Shown: piece by piece, positions 20,614-31,591 of the stretch
How the letters are laid out: every line of letters starts with the position of its first letter
How positions within the stretch are numbered: position 1 is the first letter of the stretch
Assembly (NCBI GenBank): GCA_913052635.1
Contig: CAJXDE010000009.1
Span: 1-38,935, forward strand
DNA: 38,935 nucleotides
Direction of reading: 5' to 3'
Source of the DNA: an uncultured Halieaceae bacterium
GTDB lineage: Bacteria; Pseudomonadota; Gammaproteobacteria; Pseudomonadales; Halieaceae
Made by a program: the position numbers and the translations under genes
Notes under the pieces: model-generated
What the model was told of the DNA's origin: nothing
Databases searched by the model: none
The model's input: only the letters and a program-made list of their open reading frames with translations

Positions 20614-21854
20614 GCGTTTTCGCCGGGAGCCGGCGGCGCCACACAAGCCAGAGAGTGACCGAGTAAGGCCTCTATGTCGGGCAACAGAAAGGCATCATCT
20701 TCGCTGGCGAAGCTGATCGATACACCCGTGGCCCCCGCACGGCCAGTACGACCAATGCGGTGGACGTAATCCTCCGGGTCCTCTGGCAGGTTGTAGTTCA
20801 CTACGTGGGAGATGCCTTCGACGTGGATCCCGCGCCCCGCAACATCCGTGGCGACCATGACTTTCGAGCGCCCTGATTTGAAGTTCTCGAGCGTTTTGGT
20901 GCGTTTAGCCTGAGTGATTTCCCCGGAGAGCATGCCGCATTGGACACCTTCCTTGCGCAGCTTCTCATAGAGCCTTCTCACCTGATCGCGCCGGTTGGCA
21001 AAAATAATAACGCTCTCCACGGCAGGATCATTGAGCAGATCCATGAGTACGGTGAATCGCTCCCGGCTGGAAACCAAATAGACCTTTTGATCTACCGATG
21101 CCGTCGCCACCCGCTCGGGCTCAATCTCAACGGTGATGGGCTCGAAGGTCCACTGCCTTGCCAGATTCATGATGTCCTGAGTAAAGGTGGCCGAAAAAAG
21201 CAGGGTTTGTCGATCTTCCTTACGGGGCGTGGCGCGCACAATGCGCTTCACCTGCGGAATAAACCCCATATCCAACATACGATCCGCTTCGTCCAGCACA
21301 AGCGTTTCCACCCGGTCTAATGCCAGGTCACGCCGTTCCATAAAGTCGATCAGGCGGCCGGGTGTCGCAACTATGAGATCAACGGGTGCGTGGTTCACCT
21401 TGTTCAACTGCTTTTGGTAATCCGCACCGCCAATGAGGGTGACCGTTTTCAAACCGGTAAAACGCCCAAGTTCGGCTGCATCGGCGGCGATTTGCATGAC
21501 CAGTTCACGAGTCGGCGCAATGATCACCGCGCGCGGCTCACCCAGGTACCGCTCCCCGTCAATGGGATGGTTTAGCAGATCGTTAAAGATTGTAATCAGG
21601 AAGGCAGCGGTTTTACCGGTGCCCGTCTGTGCCTTACCGATGGCATCATTACCCGCAAGGGTATGAGGCAGGATGCGACCCTGAATGGGTGAACAAAACT
21701 CAAAACCTAGCGCATCTATGCCCCGTTGCACAGAGGCGTCGAGATCCAGCGTCTCAAATTTTACTTGTTCACTGGGCGCGGGAGCAGCGGACTCAAGCGG
21801 TTCTCTCTGCGCGGCGGCGTTTTCTTGCACGCTTTCTTGCACGCTTTCTTGCAC
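20610..21854 (-). CDS. rhlB: DEAD-box ATP-dependent RNA helicase, RhlB-like
   Basis: 414 aa; AQTGTGKTAAF, PTRELVMQI, VLDEADRMLDMGF, SATFT, HRIGRTGRAG; GTG start inside 12-bp repeat. Confidence 0.87.
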   Translation of the reverse strand: MQESVQESVQENAAAQREPLESAAPAPSEQVKFETLDLDASVQRGIDALGFEFCSPIQGRILPHTLAGNDAIGKAQTGTGKTAAFLITIFNDLLNHPIDGERYLGEPRAVIIAPTRELVMQIAADAAELGRFTGLKTVTLIGGADYQKQLNKVNHAPVDLIVATPGRLIDFMERRDLALDRVETLVLDEADRMLDMGFIPQVKRIVRATPRKEDRQTLLFSATFTQDIMNLARQWTFEPITVEIEPERVATASVDQKVYLVSSRERFTVLMDLLNDPAVESVIIFANRRDQVRRLYEKLRKEGVQCGMLSGEITQAKRTKTLENFKSGRSKVMVATDVAGRGIHVEGISHVVNYNLPEDPEDYVHRIGRTGRAGATGVSISFASEDDAFLLPDIEALLGHSLACVAPPAPGENA

Positions 21855-21856
21855 GA
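21821..21856. repeat. 12-bp tandem repeat, three copies (tttcttgcacg[c/a])
   Basis: tttcttgcacgc tttcttgcacgc tttcttgcacga; on minus strand encodes VQES-VQES-VQEN at the helicase N-terminus. Confidence 0.9.
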
Positions 21857-21948
21857 CGGTAGCCGAAAAAAATGAGCGCGAAGTCTAGCACAGAGAACGG
21901 GTTAGAATGCGCGTGCTTTTGGACTCGGCAACGCCCTAACTATCGACC

Positions 21949-23319
21949 ATGAACAACGCTGATTCATCCCGGTTCGCTTCGCAGATGCTGGCAGAGCTGC
22001 GCCCACTGTGGCGAATTGCTTGGCCGCTACTGATTGCGCAGACCGCCCAAATTGGCACCGGAGTCGTCGACACATTGATGGCGGGCAATTACGGCGATAT
22101 CGACCTGGCCGCCATCGCGGTGGGCTTCAATATCTGGCTGCCGCTCTACCTGATTATACTGGGTACGCTGTTCGCCTGCTCGGCCATCGTGGCGCAGGAT
22201 TTTGGCGCAGGGCGCACAGAGCGGGTTCGCAGTTTTCTTCCGCAGGGCCTTTGGGTGGCGGTGGCGCTCAGCGCGGTGATGACCCCGCTTTGCCTGAATA
22301 GTGATATTGCGATCGCATTACTGGGGCTCCCCGCGGAGACGGCGGCCAAAACCAGCGCCTATGTGAGTCGCGTGGGCCTTGGCTTCCCCGCCCTCGGCAT
22401 CTTTATGGCGCTTCGTTACCACACCCAGGGCTTGGGCATCACCGCGCCCTTTGCATTTGCGAGCGTGGTGGGCTTCATCGCCAACGTGCCGCTGAACTAC
22501 ATGCTGATATTCGGCGCATGGGGCGCGCCCGAGCTTGGCGCAGAAGGCTGCGGCCTCGCCACCGCGGCATCCATGTGGATCAGCACGCTCATCATTTTGC
22601 TGTATGTCCTTACGGCGCGCTCCCTGCAGCCATACCTACCGAACCGTTGGTTCGAGGGGCCTGATTGGGGCCGTATCAGTGAAATTCTTGTCGTGGGCTT
22701 CCCAGTTGGGCTGACCTTCTTCTTGGAGACGGGTGTCTTTTCCGCCATCACGCTACTGATCGCGACACTCGGCGACGCCGCGGTTGCCGCGCATCAAATC
22801 GCAATCAATGTGTGGGACGTTTTCTACATTCCCATGATCAGCGTTGGCAGTGCCATGGCAACTCGCATGGGCCATGCTATCGGCGCGCGGAACGCTCATG
22901 GGGTGCGCATGGCGCTTCGGGTCGGTGCCGCCCTCTCCACGCTGATTGGCCTGCTGGCTATGTCGCTGTTGTTACTATTTCCGGATGCCATTATCGGGGC
23001 GTATACCCAGTCCCAGGACATTCGGGATCTTGCGCTCAGGCTACTGCGACTGGCAGCGCTATTCATCATGATCGACGTCGTTCAGATTGTCGGTTCATTT
23101 GTACTGCGCGCTTATAAGGAGACCCGCTTTCCGTTCATCGTCGTCACGCTCTCTTACTGGGCCCTGGCGCTGCCGCTGGGTTATCTGCTGGCCATCCACT
23201 GGGGAGGTGGCTCGCCCGACGGCACAGTAGAATTCTGGTATACCACCATTCTGGGTATTGCGGTTGCAGCTGCGCTGATTACCTGGCGCGTCAGGCGGAT
23301 TCTGAGCACGCTGGAGTGA
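21949..23319 (+). CDS. MATE family multidrug efflux transporter (NorM-like)
   Basis: 456 aa, about 12 TM; WPLLIAQTAQIGTGVVDTLMAGNYGDIDLAAIAVG. Confidence 0.92.
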   Translation: MNNADSSRFASQMLAELRPLWRIAWPLLIAQTAQIGTGVVDTLMAGNYGDIDLAAIAVGFNIWLPLYLIILGTLFACSAIVAQDFGAGRTERVRSFLPQGLWVAVALSAVMTPLCLNSDIAIALLGLPAETAAKTSAYVSRVGLGFPALGIFMALRYHTQGLGITAPFAFASVVGFIANVPLNYMLIFGAWGAPELGAEGCGLATAASMWISTLIILLYVLTARSLQPYLPNRWFEGPDWGRISEILVVGFPVGLTFFLETGVFSAITLLIATLGDAAVAAHQIAINVWDVFYIPMISVGSAMATRMGHAIGARNAHGVRMALRVGAALSTLIGLLAMSLLLLFPDAIIGAYTQSQDIRDLALRLLRLAALFIMIDVVQIVGSFVLRAYKETRFPFIVVTLSYWALALPLGYLLAIHWGGGSPDGTVEFWYTTILGIAVAAALITWRVRRILSTLE

Positions 23320-23326
23320 TGGATCG

Positions 23327-24085
23327 CTATGTATGCGGCGCCTGACACAGCTCGCAGTCTTTGCAGACAGCGAGCCCTAGTTGACGGGTCTCTCCCGTCC
23401 AGGCGTCCAACATATGCAAGTAACCAGACGGGAGCGCCGCGCCCACTAGATACCGGATCACCAACAGAGTCTGATGCAACGCCACCAGACCGACCACTGG
23501 TCCAAGGATGCCGAGCTCCGCGCAACCCCGGTTTTCCGAGGAATCAGGCTCTCTCATCAGACAGTGGTAGCAGCCCTCGCGGCGCGTCTCATCAAATGCT
23601 GCCCACTGACCCGATGTCCCCACCGCTGCACCCATAACCCAGGGCAGCCTGGCGGCATATGTTGCCCGGTCTATGTCCTGTCGCGCTTGCAGGGAATCAG
23701 TGGCATCCAACACGATATCGACCCCCTCAAGGAGCGCCGGGCCAGTATCACCGCTAAATCGCGCGCAGTGGGCATCAACCACAATTTCTCCGTTGGCATC
23801 CCTCAGCCGTCGCGCGAGCACCTCCACCTTTAATTGCCCAAGGTCGTCCTCGGTGTACGCCAACTGGCGCGGCAGATTACTCAGCGCTATTCGGTCATCA
23901 TCCGCAAGGCGAATAGATCCGACTCCGGCGCCTGCAAGATACTGGGCTGCGGGGGTGCCTAGTCCACCAGCACCAATAATCAGCACGCGACTCTGTTTCA
24001 GCCTCGCCTGCCCCTCCAGATCGACCTCTGGCAGGATCAACTGACGTGCATACCGCGCCAGCTCATTGTCGCTCAATGCAGCCAT
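23327..24085 (-). CDS. moeB: HesA/MoeB/ThiF family adenylyltransferase without rhodanese domain
   Basis: [56 protein letters not shown]; paired CxxC (CYHC / CKDCELC); start set at 24085. Confidence 0.88.
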   Translation of the reverse strand: MAALSDNELARYARQLILPEVDLEGQARLKQSRVLIIGAGGLGTPAAQYLAGAGVGSIRLADDDRIALSNLPRQLAYTEDDLGQLKVEVLARRLRDANGEIVVDAHCARFSGDTGPALLEGVDIVLDATDSLQARQDIDRATYAARLPWVMGAAVGTSGQWAAFDETRREGCYHCLMREPDSSENRGCAELGILGPVVGLVALHQTLLVIRYLVGAALPSGYLHMLDAWTGETRQLGLAVCKDCELCQAPHT

Positions 24086-24882
24086 TGTCCCCCCGTCATG
24101 CGCGGCTGGCCGGACCAATCCCGTCGGGAGCTGATGTGCTGAAAACCTCGATACTGCATACACGCCGTGACGGCATCGGCCTGATCAAAGCCATGTTCGA
24201 ATAACAGCCACCCGCCAGAGACCAAATATTCTGGGGCGTGTTCAACAATATGCTCGATCGATTCTAGACCCGTCTGACCGCCAATCAACGCGCTATCCGG
24301 CTCAGCGGGCAGATCACCCTGTTTAAGGTGCGCATCCGATGCGCTGATATAGGGTGGGTTGGAAACCACCAGATCCCACTGGGCGCCACCCAGTTGCTCA
24401 AACCACTGACTTTTAAGCCACTCCACCTGCACGCCCAGTGAACGCGCATTGCCCACGGCACAGGCCAGCGCCTCCGCGCTGCAATCGATCGCCGTTAACA
24501 TCGCATCAGGTCGCTCGGACTTGCAGGCCAGCGCAATCGCGCCGCTGCCGGTCCCCAAGTCGAGTACACGCCTCGCGCCCGCATCAATACGCTCGATCGC
24601 CCACTCGACCAAATGCTCTGTCTCCCGCCGCGGAATCAACACGTGACAATTCACGCCTAGCCGCAGTGACCGAAAATCTCGATACCCCAGCACGTACGCC
24701 AAAGGCTCACCGTTCTGACGCGCCTCGGCATGATCAATAAAAAGTGCCAGCGCCGGCTCTGCCACTGAATCCTCGCCATGGGCGAATAGCCAGGCGCGCT
24801 CTACTTCGAGTATGTCGGCAAGCAGTATTTCAGCCTCGAATCGATCGATGCGCGCCTGCTGGATCAGCTCACGAACCGTCAT
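24073..24882 (-). CDS. prmC: Peptide chain release factor N5-glutamine methyltransferase
   Basis: 269 aa; [22 protein letters not shown]; adjacent to prfA. Confidence 0.95.
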   Translation of the reverse strand: MTVRELIQQARIDRFEAEILLADILEVERAWLFAHGEDSVAEPALALFIDHAEARQNGEPLAYVLGYRDFRSLRLGVNCHVLIPRRETEHLVEWAIERIDAGARRVLDLGTGSGAIALACKSERPDAMLTAIDCSAEALACAVGNARSLGVQVEWLKSQWFEQLGGAQWDLVVSNPPYISASDAHLKQGDLPAEPDSALIGGQTGLESIEHIVEHAPEYLVSGGWLLFEHGFDQADAVTACMQYRGFQHISSRRDWSGQPRMTGGQWLH

Positions 24883-25964
24883 TCCTCTGCCATCGCAGCC
24901 AACAGATCGGCTTGGTGCTCTTGCCGGAGCGGCAGAATGAGCGGATCCAAGTCACCGCTGACCACCTCATCTAATTTGTAGAGTGTGAGATTGATTCGGT
25001 GATCCGTAATCCGGCCCTGCGGAAAATTGTAAGTGCGGATCCGCTCCGAGCGATCTCCTGAACCCACCAATGAGCGCCGCTCGGAAGCCTGTGAAGCGCG
25101 CTTACTCTCCTGCTCTGCCGAGAGCAGTTTTGCCTGTAGCAGAGACATCGCTCTGGCGCGATTTTTATGCTGTGAGCGCTCATCCTGACACTCGACGACA
25201 ATGCCCGTCGGCAGATGAGTCAGGCGCACCGCCGAATCTGTGGTGTTTACGTGCTGGCCACCGGCCCCGGACGACCTGAAGGTATCGACGCGGAGATCCT
25301 CTTTGCGGATATCGATGCTATCGACCTCTTCCAGCTCAGGCAGCACTGCCACCGTGCAGGCTGAAGTGTGAATCCGGCCTTGAGATTCGGTTTCGGGAAC
25401 GCGTTGCACCCGGTGAGCGCCCGATTCGAATTTTAGGTGACTGTAGACATCCTGTCCGGCCACTCTGCTGATCAATTCCTTGTAACCGCCGTGCTCACCA
25501 GACCGCTCTGACAGGATTTCCACCGACCAACCCTTCTGTTCGGCATAACGGTGATACATCCTGAACAGATCTCCGGAAAAGATCGCCGCCTCATCGCCAC
25601 CGGTGCCCGCTCGGATCTCAAGGAAAACGTTACTACCGTCATTAGGGTCCCTCGGCAACAGCAACACTTGGAGTGCCGACTCAATCGCCTCTAAGGCGGC
25701 TGAAGCCTCTCCGACCTCCTCGGTGGCGAGGGCTTTGATTTCGAGATCCGAGTCCTCAAGCAGTTGTCTAGCGCCCTTCAGTTCGACCTGTAGTTGCTGC
25801 CACCGCTGATACTGCGCCACCACGTCATTTAAGTGAGCAAACTCAACCGAGAGATGGCGAAATCGATTCTGATCGTTGATCACATCGGCATCACCCAGCA
25901 GGGCCTCAACCTCCTGATGGCGGTCAGCCAGTGTCTCAAGCTTAGTCAGTAGAGATGCTTTCAC
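24879..25964 (-). CDS. prfA: Peptide chain release factor 1
   Basis: 361 aa; [25 protein letters not shown] (GGQ), [23 protein letters not shown]. Confidence 0.98.
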   Translation of the reverse strand: MKASLLTKLETLADRHQEVEALLGDADVINDQNRFRHLSVEFAHLNDVVAQYQRWQQLQVELKGARQLLEDSDLEIKALATEEVGEASAALEAIESALQVLLLPRDPNDGSNVFLEIRAGTGGDEAAIFSGDLFRMYHRYAEQKGWSVEILSERSGEHGGYKELISRVAGQDVYSHLKFESGAHRVQRVPETESQGRIHTSACTVAVLPELEEVDSIDIRKEDLRVDTFRSSGAGGQHVNTTDSAVRLTHLPTGIVVECQDERSQHKNRARAMSLLQAKLLSAEQESKRASQASERRSLVGSGDRSERIRTYNFPQGRITDHRINLTLYKLDEVVSGDLDPLILPLRQEHQADLLAAMAEE

Positions 25965-25985
25965 TGCGAGGATACCGGGGCAGTT

Positions 25986-27296
25986 TTATTGGAGGGTCGC
26001 GCCCTCGTCCCGCTCTTCATCGAAGTCTGTGAGCCCCAACATGGCGGCCATTTTAGAAACATCGCGCTTACCGCCTTCCTTCGCGAGTTGACGAAGGCCC
26101 GCGGTAGGGGCGTGAATCAATTTGTTGGTCAAATCCCTCGCAAGGCGTCCCAGCACCTCCTCCGGGTCAGCGCCTTTTTCCAGCATTTTGAGCGCTTTAT
26201 CGAGCTCGGCTTGCTGCAGGGCCAGCGCGGAGTCGCGGTAGGTTTTCACCACATCGGCTGATTGCCGTTCAAGTAGCCCGTCTTTCAGCGCCTCGATGCC
26301 CGAGGCGACAATTTCATCAGCCTTGCTCGCCTCTGACGCACGCAGACGCAAGTTTTCCTCGATGACCTCACGCATGTCATCAACGGTGTAGAGATAGATA
26401 TCGGGAATTTCAGCCACCTGCGGCTCAATATCCCGCGGCACCGCCAAATCGATCATGAGCATGGGCCGCCACCGCCGGGCTTTGACCGCCTCTTCTGCCG
26501 CACCTTTACCCAGAATGGGCAACTGGCTACCCGTCGAACTGATGACAATGTCGGCGTCGGGCAACCGCTGTGTGACATCAGCCAGAAGAATCGCTTCTGC
26601 ATCAAACTGCGCGGCCAACTGCTCAGCGCGCTCCAGTGTCCGGTTGGCAATGATCAACTTGGAAACACCTGCGTCCCGTAAATGTCGGGCCACTAGCTCG
26701 ATAGTTTCGCCAGCACCCAAAAGGAGTGCGGTGCTGCGTTCCATATCACTAAAGATCTGGCGCGCCAGATCAACCGCCGCATAGGCCACCGAGACCGGGT
26801 TTTCACCAATAGCGGTATCCGTGCGCACCTTTTTCGCGATCCGGAAGGCTTCCGGGAAAATCAGGTTGAGGTGAAAGCCGACCGCTCCCGCCTCCTGCGC
26901 CACGGCAAAGGCGGACTTCATCTGCCCGAAGATCTGCGGTTCACCGAGCACCATGGAGTTCAGACCGGCGGCCACTCTGACCAAGTGCGAGGCTGCCGCC
27001 ACCCCGTAATTACGATAAACAGAAGGAGATAACTGATTGATGTCCAGTCCATGGTGGGCGGCAAGCCACTGCGCCACCTCATCGCTGGCGCTAACGCCGT
27101 CCACATTGTCGGGCAATACGCCGTAGAGCTCCGTCCGGTTACAGGTGGACAGGATCACCGACTCGCTGAGCTGGGTATCGCGAATCAGGGCACTCAGCGA
27201 CTCGTGCACTTTTTCCGGGGCAAAAGCAATGCGCTCGCGCAGCTCTACGGAGGCCGAGTCATGATTTACGCCAACTACTACCAGCTTTTTCAACAT
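25986..27296 (-). CDS. hemA: Glutamyl-tRNA reductase
   Basis: MLKKLVVVGVNHDSASVELRERIAF, STCNRTELYG, SSTGSQ; start set at 27296. Confidence 0.97.
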   Translation of the reverse strand: MLKKLVVVGVNHDSASVELRERIAFAPEKVHESLSALIRDTQLSESVILSTCNRTELYGVLPDNVDGVSASDEVAQWLAAHHGLDINQLSPSVYRNYGVAAASHLVRVAAGLNSMVLGEPQIFGQMKSAFAVAQEAGAVGFHLNLIFPEAFRIAKKVRTDTAIGENPVSVAYAAVDLARQIFSDMERSTALLLGAGETIELVARHLRDAGVSKLIIANRTLERAEQLAAQFDAEAILLADVTQRLPDADIVISSTGSQLPILGKGAAEEAVKARRWRPMLMIDLAVPRDIEPQVAEIPDIYLYTVDDMREVIEENLRLRASEASKADEIVASGIEALKDGLLERQSADVVKTYRDSALALQQAELDKALKMLEKGADPEEVLGRLARDLTNKLIHAPTAGLRQLAKEGGKRDVSKMAAMLGLTDFDEERDEGATLQ

Positions 27297-27335
27297 GGCT
27301 TTGGTCAAGACCCTCGCCATTCATCCCAGCTTGCT

Positions 27336-27344
27336 ATCATAGCA
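27336..27344 (-). promoter_or_regulatory. Putative extended -10 promoter for hemA
   Basis: Minus strand TGCTATGAT (TGn-TATGAT) about 40 nt upstream of hemA ATG; weak -35. Confidence 0.35.
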
Positions 27345-27402
27345 TTTACTGCTCACTAACACGCCGCAGGGGCTCAGCGCCTTTGTGGCACTATGACGGC
27401 CC

Positions 27403-29127
27403 ATGATTGTCCTTCGCTCCGCCTCCATCTCGCTCGCACTGCTTCTCGCAGGGTGCGCCACCTGGGCACCCGACCTGAGCGTCGAGGCGCCGGTGGCGCT
27501 CGACGAGATGGAGATCGCTGAGACACCTTTAGCCCAACCTGAGACGCCGATTCCGGATGAGAGCCTGCTACCACTGTTGCAGGCCGAATTCGCCTTACGC
27601 CAGCGCAATTTTGATCAGGGTCTCGCGTTGCTGGCCGAGCAGGCAGTCTTACTGGAAGACCCGGCGCTGGCGCGGCGCGCACTGCGACTGGCTGAGTTCG
27701 TCAACGACACAGATCAGGCCGCAATGATGGCGGTGCGATTGGTTGAACTCGAACCCGATGATGGCGCTGCCGCCGCCGCTGCCTCGGGTTGGCTCTCGAG
27801 AGCGGGACGTCATGTCGATGCCGTATATTACGCCAAGCTCGCCTTTGAGCTCGGGCATCCGGTCAACGTCGCGACCAATCTTGGCACCTACGACACGCTG
27901 GATGAGGGCAGTCAAGTAGCGATTGCCGAGGCGATCCGCGCTATCGCCGCGCAGTGGCCAGAGGATGATCAGGCAGCGATCGCAGCCTGCCTGTTGGCCC
28001 GACTTGAGAGCGATTTAAAACGGGCAGAGGCATTCATTTTGCCTGTGCTTGAGCGCTCACCAGAGGATGTTCGCGCTGTCATGCTCTGGACCCAACTCAT
28101 GCTGGACCAAGACGTCGACGATCCTTTTCAATTGCTCGCGACCACTGTATCGCGTTATCCCGACAATCAGGAACTGCGCCTGCAGTACGCCCGACTGCTC
28201 GGTTCAGAGGGGAACTACGCGGCTGCCCAAGCGCAGTTTGTGCGACTGCTCGAGCGCGATCCGGAAAACACCGAACTCCTGTCGACTGCTGCGCTACTCG
28301 ACTTTGAACTTGAGTATTTCGAGGAGGCGCTGAGTAAATTTCAGGAGCTGATCGCTCTGGGTGAGCGGCTTGATGAGGCCCACTACTATGTCGGCCGAAT
28401 CGAAATGGCGAACGACCGTTACCCCGAGGCCATCGCTGCTTTCGCGGCGGTGGGCCCCTCGCGGGAGTTTCGGGATGCCAAAGCTCTCGCCGTCCAGTTA
28501 CTTATCGACACTGCTTTCGCCAGCGATATCAAAACGTTCTTCGACGATCAGCGGCGCGCTTACCCGAGTGCCGCGGAGCAGCTGTTTTTGCTCGAAGCCG
28601 ACTCACTGCGAGACTGGTCTGGCGAATCCCTCAAAGCCTATGACCGTGGCCTGATCGCTTTTCCGCAGTCATTCTCTCTCCTGTATGGCCGTGCGATGGT
28701 GCACGAATCCGAAGGCCAACTGGGCGAGATGGAAAACGACCTACGCAGCATTCTCGCGCAGGACCCCAACCACGCAGCCACGCTAAATGCCCTGGGCTAC
28801 ACGCTGACCAACCACACACAGCGTTATGAAGAAGCCGCTGATCTGATTGAGCGCGCGCTCGCGCTGTCACCCGGTGATCCCGCCATCCTCGACAGTCTGG
28901 GGTGGGTGTATTACAAGCTAGGTCAGTACAGCGAGTCCGAGGCGCTGCTACGCGAGGCACACAACGCCTTCCCAGACCCGGAAGTCGCGGCTCACCTCGG
29001 AGAGCTATTGTGGGTCCAGGGGAGGCAATTCGAGGCGCGAGACGTGTGGCGCGACGGATTGAGTCGGGTGCCCAACCATCCCATCATCGTCGAGACGGTG
29101 AAACGGCTGGGCGCTGAACTACCGTGA
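27403..29127 (+). CDS. TPR-repeat lipoprotein
   Basis: 574 aa; lipobox LLLAGC; multiple TPRs (NALGYTLTNHTQRYEEAADLIERALALSPGDPAILDSLGWVYYKLGQYSEAEALL-like); upstream of lolB. Confidence 0.9.
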   Translation: MIVLRSASISLALLLAGCATWAPDLSVEAPVALDEMEIAETPLAQPETPIPDESLLPLLQAEFALRQRNFDQGLALLAEQAVLLEDPALARRALRLAEFVNDTDQAAMMAVRLVELEPDDGAAAAAASGWLSRAGRHVDAVYYAKLAFELGHPVNVATNLGTYDTLDEGSQVAIAEAIRAIAAQWPEDDQAAIAACLLARLESDLKRAEAFILPVLERSPEDVRAVMLWTQLMLDQDVDDPFQLLATTVSRYPDNQELRLQYARLLGSEGNYAAAQAQFVRLLERDPENTELLSTAALLDFELEYFEEALSKFQELIALGERLDEAHYYVGRIEMANDRYPEAIAAFAAVGPSREFRDAKALAVQLLIDTAFASDIKTFFDDQRRAYPSAAEQLFLLEADSLRDWSGESLKAYDRGLIAFPQSFSLLYGRAMVHESEGQLGEMENDLRSILAQDPNHAATLNALGYTLTNHTQRYEEAADLIERALALSPGDPAILDSLGWVYYKLGQYSESEALLREAHNAFPDPEVAAHLGELLWVQGRQFEARDVWRDGLSRVPNHPIIVETVKRLGAELP

Positions 29128-29702
29128 TCCAACGTCTGAGCTCAACAGGTCGAGGCCGCTACGTCACGGCTTGGCTCTGGATTGGTTTGACCGCGCTAAT
29201 TTCCACAGGCTGCGCAAGATTCGACCCGAAGAGCGAGGAGCCTGTTGAGGCGCTTTCAAGGGCGCCCAATGATCTTGTCGATTGGACAGCAAAAGGGAAA
29301 GCCTCTTTTACCTACCAAGGCGTCACGGAGGCCGCGCGCTTTTATTGGGCCCGGAACACGCTACAGGATGATGCCATCACCTTGTCGGGCCCGTTCTCGA
29401 TGAACCGCCAGACAATAGAACGCCGGGATGACCAACTCATATGGCGCGACGGGGACCAGATTCGACCACTGTCTGACTTGGGCCCTGATTCACCCGCCCT
29501 CACCGCCCTGACCGCCATCCCGCCAGAAGCGCTGGGGCGTTGGTTACTGGGTGATCAATCTGACTCATTGGCATGGGAAGTCGACGTGAGTGAATGGCGG
29601 GCAGCTCCTCCCTGGCAAGCGCCCTCGCGGGTTACAATTAGCGGCAGCGGCATCGAAATTAAGGTCATTATCTCGCGATGGGAATTCAGTCCGGCACCAT
29701 AA
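29124..29702 (+). CDS. lolB: Outer-membrane lipoprotein insertion protein LolB
   Basis: 192 aa; ISTGC lipobox, WTAKGKASFTYQGVTEAARFYW; GTG start overlapping TPR gene; ispE follows. Confidence 0.85.
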   Translation: MIQRLSSTGRGRYVTAWLWIGLTALISTGCARFDPKSEEPVEALSRAPNDLVDWTAKGKASFTYQGVTEAARFYWARNTLQDDAITLSGPFSMNRQTIERRDDQLIWRDGDQIRPLSDLGPDSPALTALTAIPPEALGRWLLGDQSDSLAWEVDVSEWRAAPPWQAPSRVTISGSGIEIKVIISRWEFSPAP

Positions 29703-30529
29703 CTGCGATTGAGGCCTGCTCTCCCGCGAAGCTCAATTTATTTCTCCACGTGACCGGGCGCCGCCCCGACGGTTATCACTCGCTTCAGACGGTCTTTCAG
29801 TTACTCAACTGGGGTGACGACATGCGTTTTGAGGTCCGCACCGAGCCGGGCGTGACGCTGTCGGGTGATACGGACGATATTGCGCCCGAGCAAAACCTGA
29901 TTCTTCAGGCAGCCCAAGCCCTCGGGCAAACCGACCGCGGCGCTCATATCCATATTCGCAAACGCATTCCAAGAGGCGGTGGGTTGGGCGGGGGCAGCTC
30001 CAACGCGGCGACCACCTTGCTGGCCCTCAATCAAGTGTGGGACCTGGGGTTCGAGCAGGATGCTTTGCAACGTTTGGCAACACCGCTGGGCGCCGACGTC
30101 CCGGTCTTTGTGATGGGCCAGAGTGCTTGGGCAGAAGGGATTGGTGGGGTGCTTTCCGCCCTCGCTTTACCCAAGCGATGGTTTGTCATTGCGCAGCCGG
30201 ATTGCATCGTAAGTACTGCCGAAATCTTCGACGATCCCGCGTTGACACGTCACACCCCGCCCATTACAGTGCAGGCCTTTTTTTCAGGGGCGGGCCACAA
30301 TGATCTGCAGGGCGTGGTGTTGCCGCGTTACCCTAAGGTTCAGCAAGCGTGGGAATGGCTCAATCAGCACTCCCCGACGGCAAGAATGACTGGCAGCGGC
30401 GCCTGCGTTTTTGCCGCGCTGGAGACAGAGGAATCAGCACGCCAAATTGCGGCCGAGGCCCCGGACGGGCTGACTGTTGTGGTGGCCGAGGGCGTGGACC
30501 GACTCCCCGAAATGCGGGTAGTTGGATAA
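29678..30529 (+). CDS. ispE: 4-diphosphocytidyl-2-C-methyl-D-erythritol kinase
   Basis: 283 aa; SPAKLNLFLHVTGRRPDGYHSLQTVFQLL, PRGGGLGGGSSNAATTLLALN, MTGSGACVFA. Confidence 0.96.
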   Translation: MGIQSGTITAIEACSPAKLNLFLHVTGRRPDGYHSLQTVFQLLNWGDDMRFEVRTEPGVTLSGDTDDIAPEQNLILQAAQALGQTDRGAHIHIRKRIPRGGGLGGGSSNAATTLLALNQVWDLGFEQDALQRLATPLGADVPVFVMGQSAWAEGIGGVLSALALPKRWFVIAQPDCIVSTAEIFDDPALTRHTPPITVQAFFSGAGHNDLQGVVLPRYPKVQQAWEWLNQHSPTARMTGSGACVFAALETEESARQIAAEAPDGLTVVVAEGVDRLPEMRVVG

Positions 30530-30538
30530 AGGGTTTGT

Positions 30539-30613
30539 TGGGGCGTCGCCAAGTGGCAAGGCAGCGGGTTTTGATCCCGCCATTCGGAGGTTCGAATCCT
30601 CCCGCCCCAGCCA
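30539..30613 (+). tRNA. tRNA-Gln (anticodon TTG)
   Basis: Cloverleaf: TGGGGCG...CGCCCCA-G-CCA acceptor; GCGGG-TTTTGAT-CCCGC anticodon arm; GGAGG-TTCGAAT-CCTCC T arm. Confidence 0.96.
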
Positions 30614-30637
30614 TCTTTCATAGGGTGAGGGAAAAGA

Positions 30638-31591
30638 ATGTCATCAAAAATGATGGTGTTTACAGGCAACGCCAACCCTGCGCTCGCGCGCAAGGTTGCG
30701 GACCGGCTTTACCTTGCGATAGGCAGCGCGGCGGTTAGCAAATTCTCTGATGGTGAGATCACCGTTGAGCTGAACGAGAACGTGCGCGGCAAAGACGTGT
30801 TCGTATTGCAAAGCACCTGTCACCCCACCAACGACAATATCATCGAGCTATTGCTCATCATCGACGCCCTGCGCCGCGCCTCAGCGGGTCGCATCACGGC
30901 TGTTGTACCTTACTTTGGCTATGCCCGTCAGGACCGACGCGTCCGCTCTGCTCGAGTGCCAATTTCCGCCAAAGTGGTCGCGGATACCATGGTGGGCGTG
31001 GGTGTAGACCGGGTACTCACCGTCGACCTGCACGCCGAGCAGATTCAGGGCTTCTTTACCGTACCGGTAGACAACGTCTACGCCTCATCGATTCTCAACG
31101 CCGATATTGTGCGCTGCGATTACGAGAACCTCATCGTCGTGTCGCCTGATATTGGCGGCGTGGTGAGAGCTCGGGCGATCGCAAAACAGTTGGACGATGC
31201 CGACCTGGCCATCATCGACAAGCGGCGTCCGCGCGCCAACGAAGCGGAAGTCATGAATCTGATTGGAGACGTAGAAGGCCGAACTGCCATTCTGGTCGAC
31301 GACATGGTCGACACAGCAGGCACCTTATGCACTGCGGCCAACGCGCTCAAAGAACGTGGGGCATTAAAGGTGGTGTCTTATTGCACCCATGCCGTTTTAT
31401 CGGGCAAGGCCCTGGAGAACATCAGGAATTCGCAGCTCGACGAATTGGTCGTCACAGACACAATCCCACTGTCGAGTGAGGCGCAGGCCGTTGGCAAGAT
31501 CCGGCAGCTGACGATCGCTGATTTACTGGCGGAGTCAATTCGTCGAGTCAGCAACGAAGAATCCATTAGCGCACTGTTTGATTTGTCTTAA
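30638..31591 (+). CDS. prs: Ribose-phosphate pyrophosphokinase
   Basis: 317 aa; [47 protein letters not shown]. Confidence 0.97.
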   Translation: MSSKMMVFTGNANPALARKVADRLYLAIGSAAVSKFSDGEITVELNENVRGKDVFVLQSTCHPTNDNIIELLLIIDALRRASAGRITAVVPYFGYARQDRRVRSARVPISAKVVADTMVGVGVDRVLTVDLHAEQIQGFFTVPVDNVYASSILNADIVRCDYENLIVVSPDIGGVVRARAIAKQLDDADLAIIDKRRPRANEAEVMNLIGDVEGRTAILVDDMVDTAGTLCTAANALKERGALKVVSYCTHAVLSGKALENIRNSQLDELVVTDTIPLSSEAQAVGKIRQLTIADLLAESIRRVSNEESISALFDLS

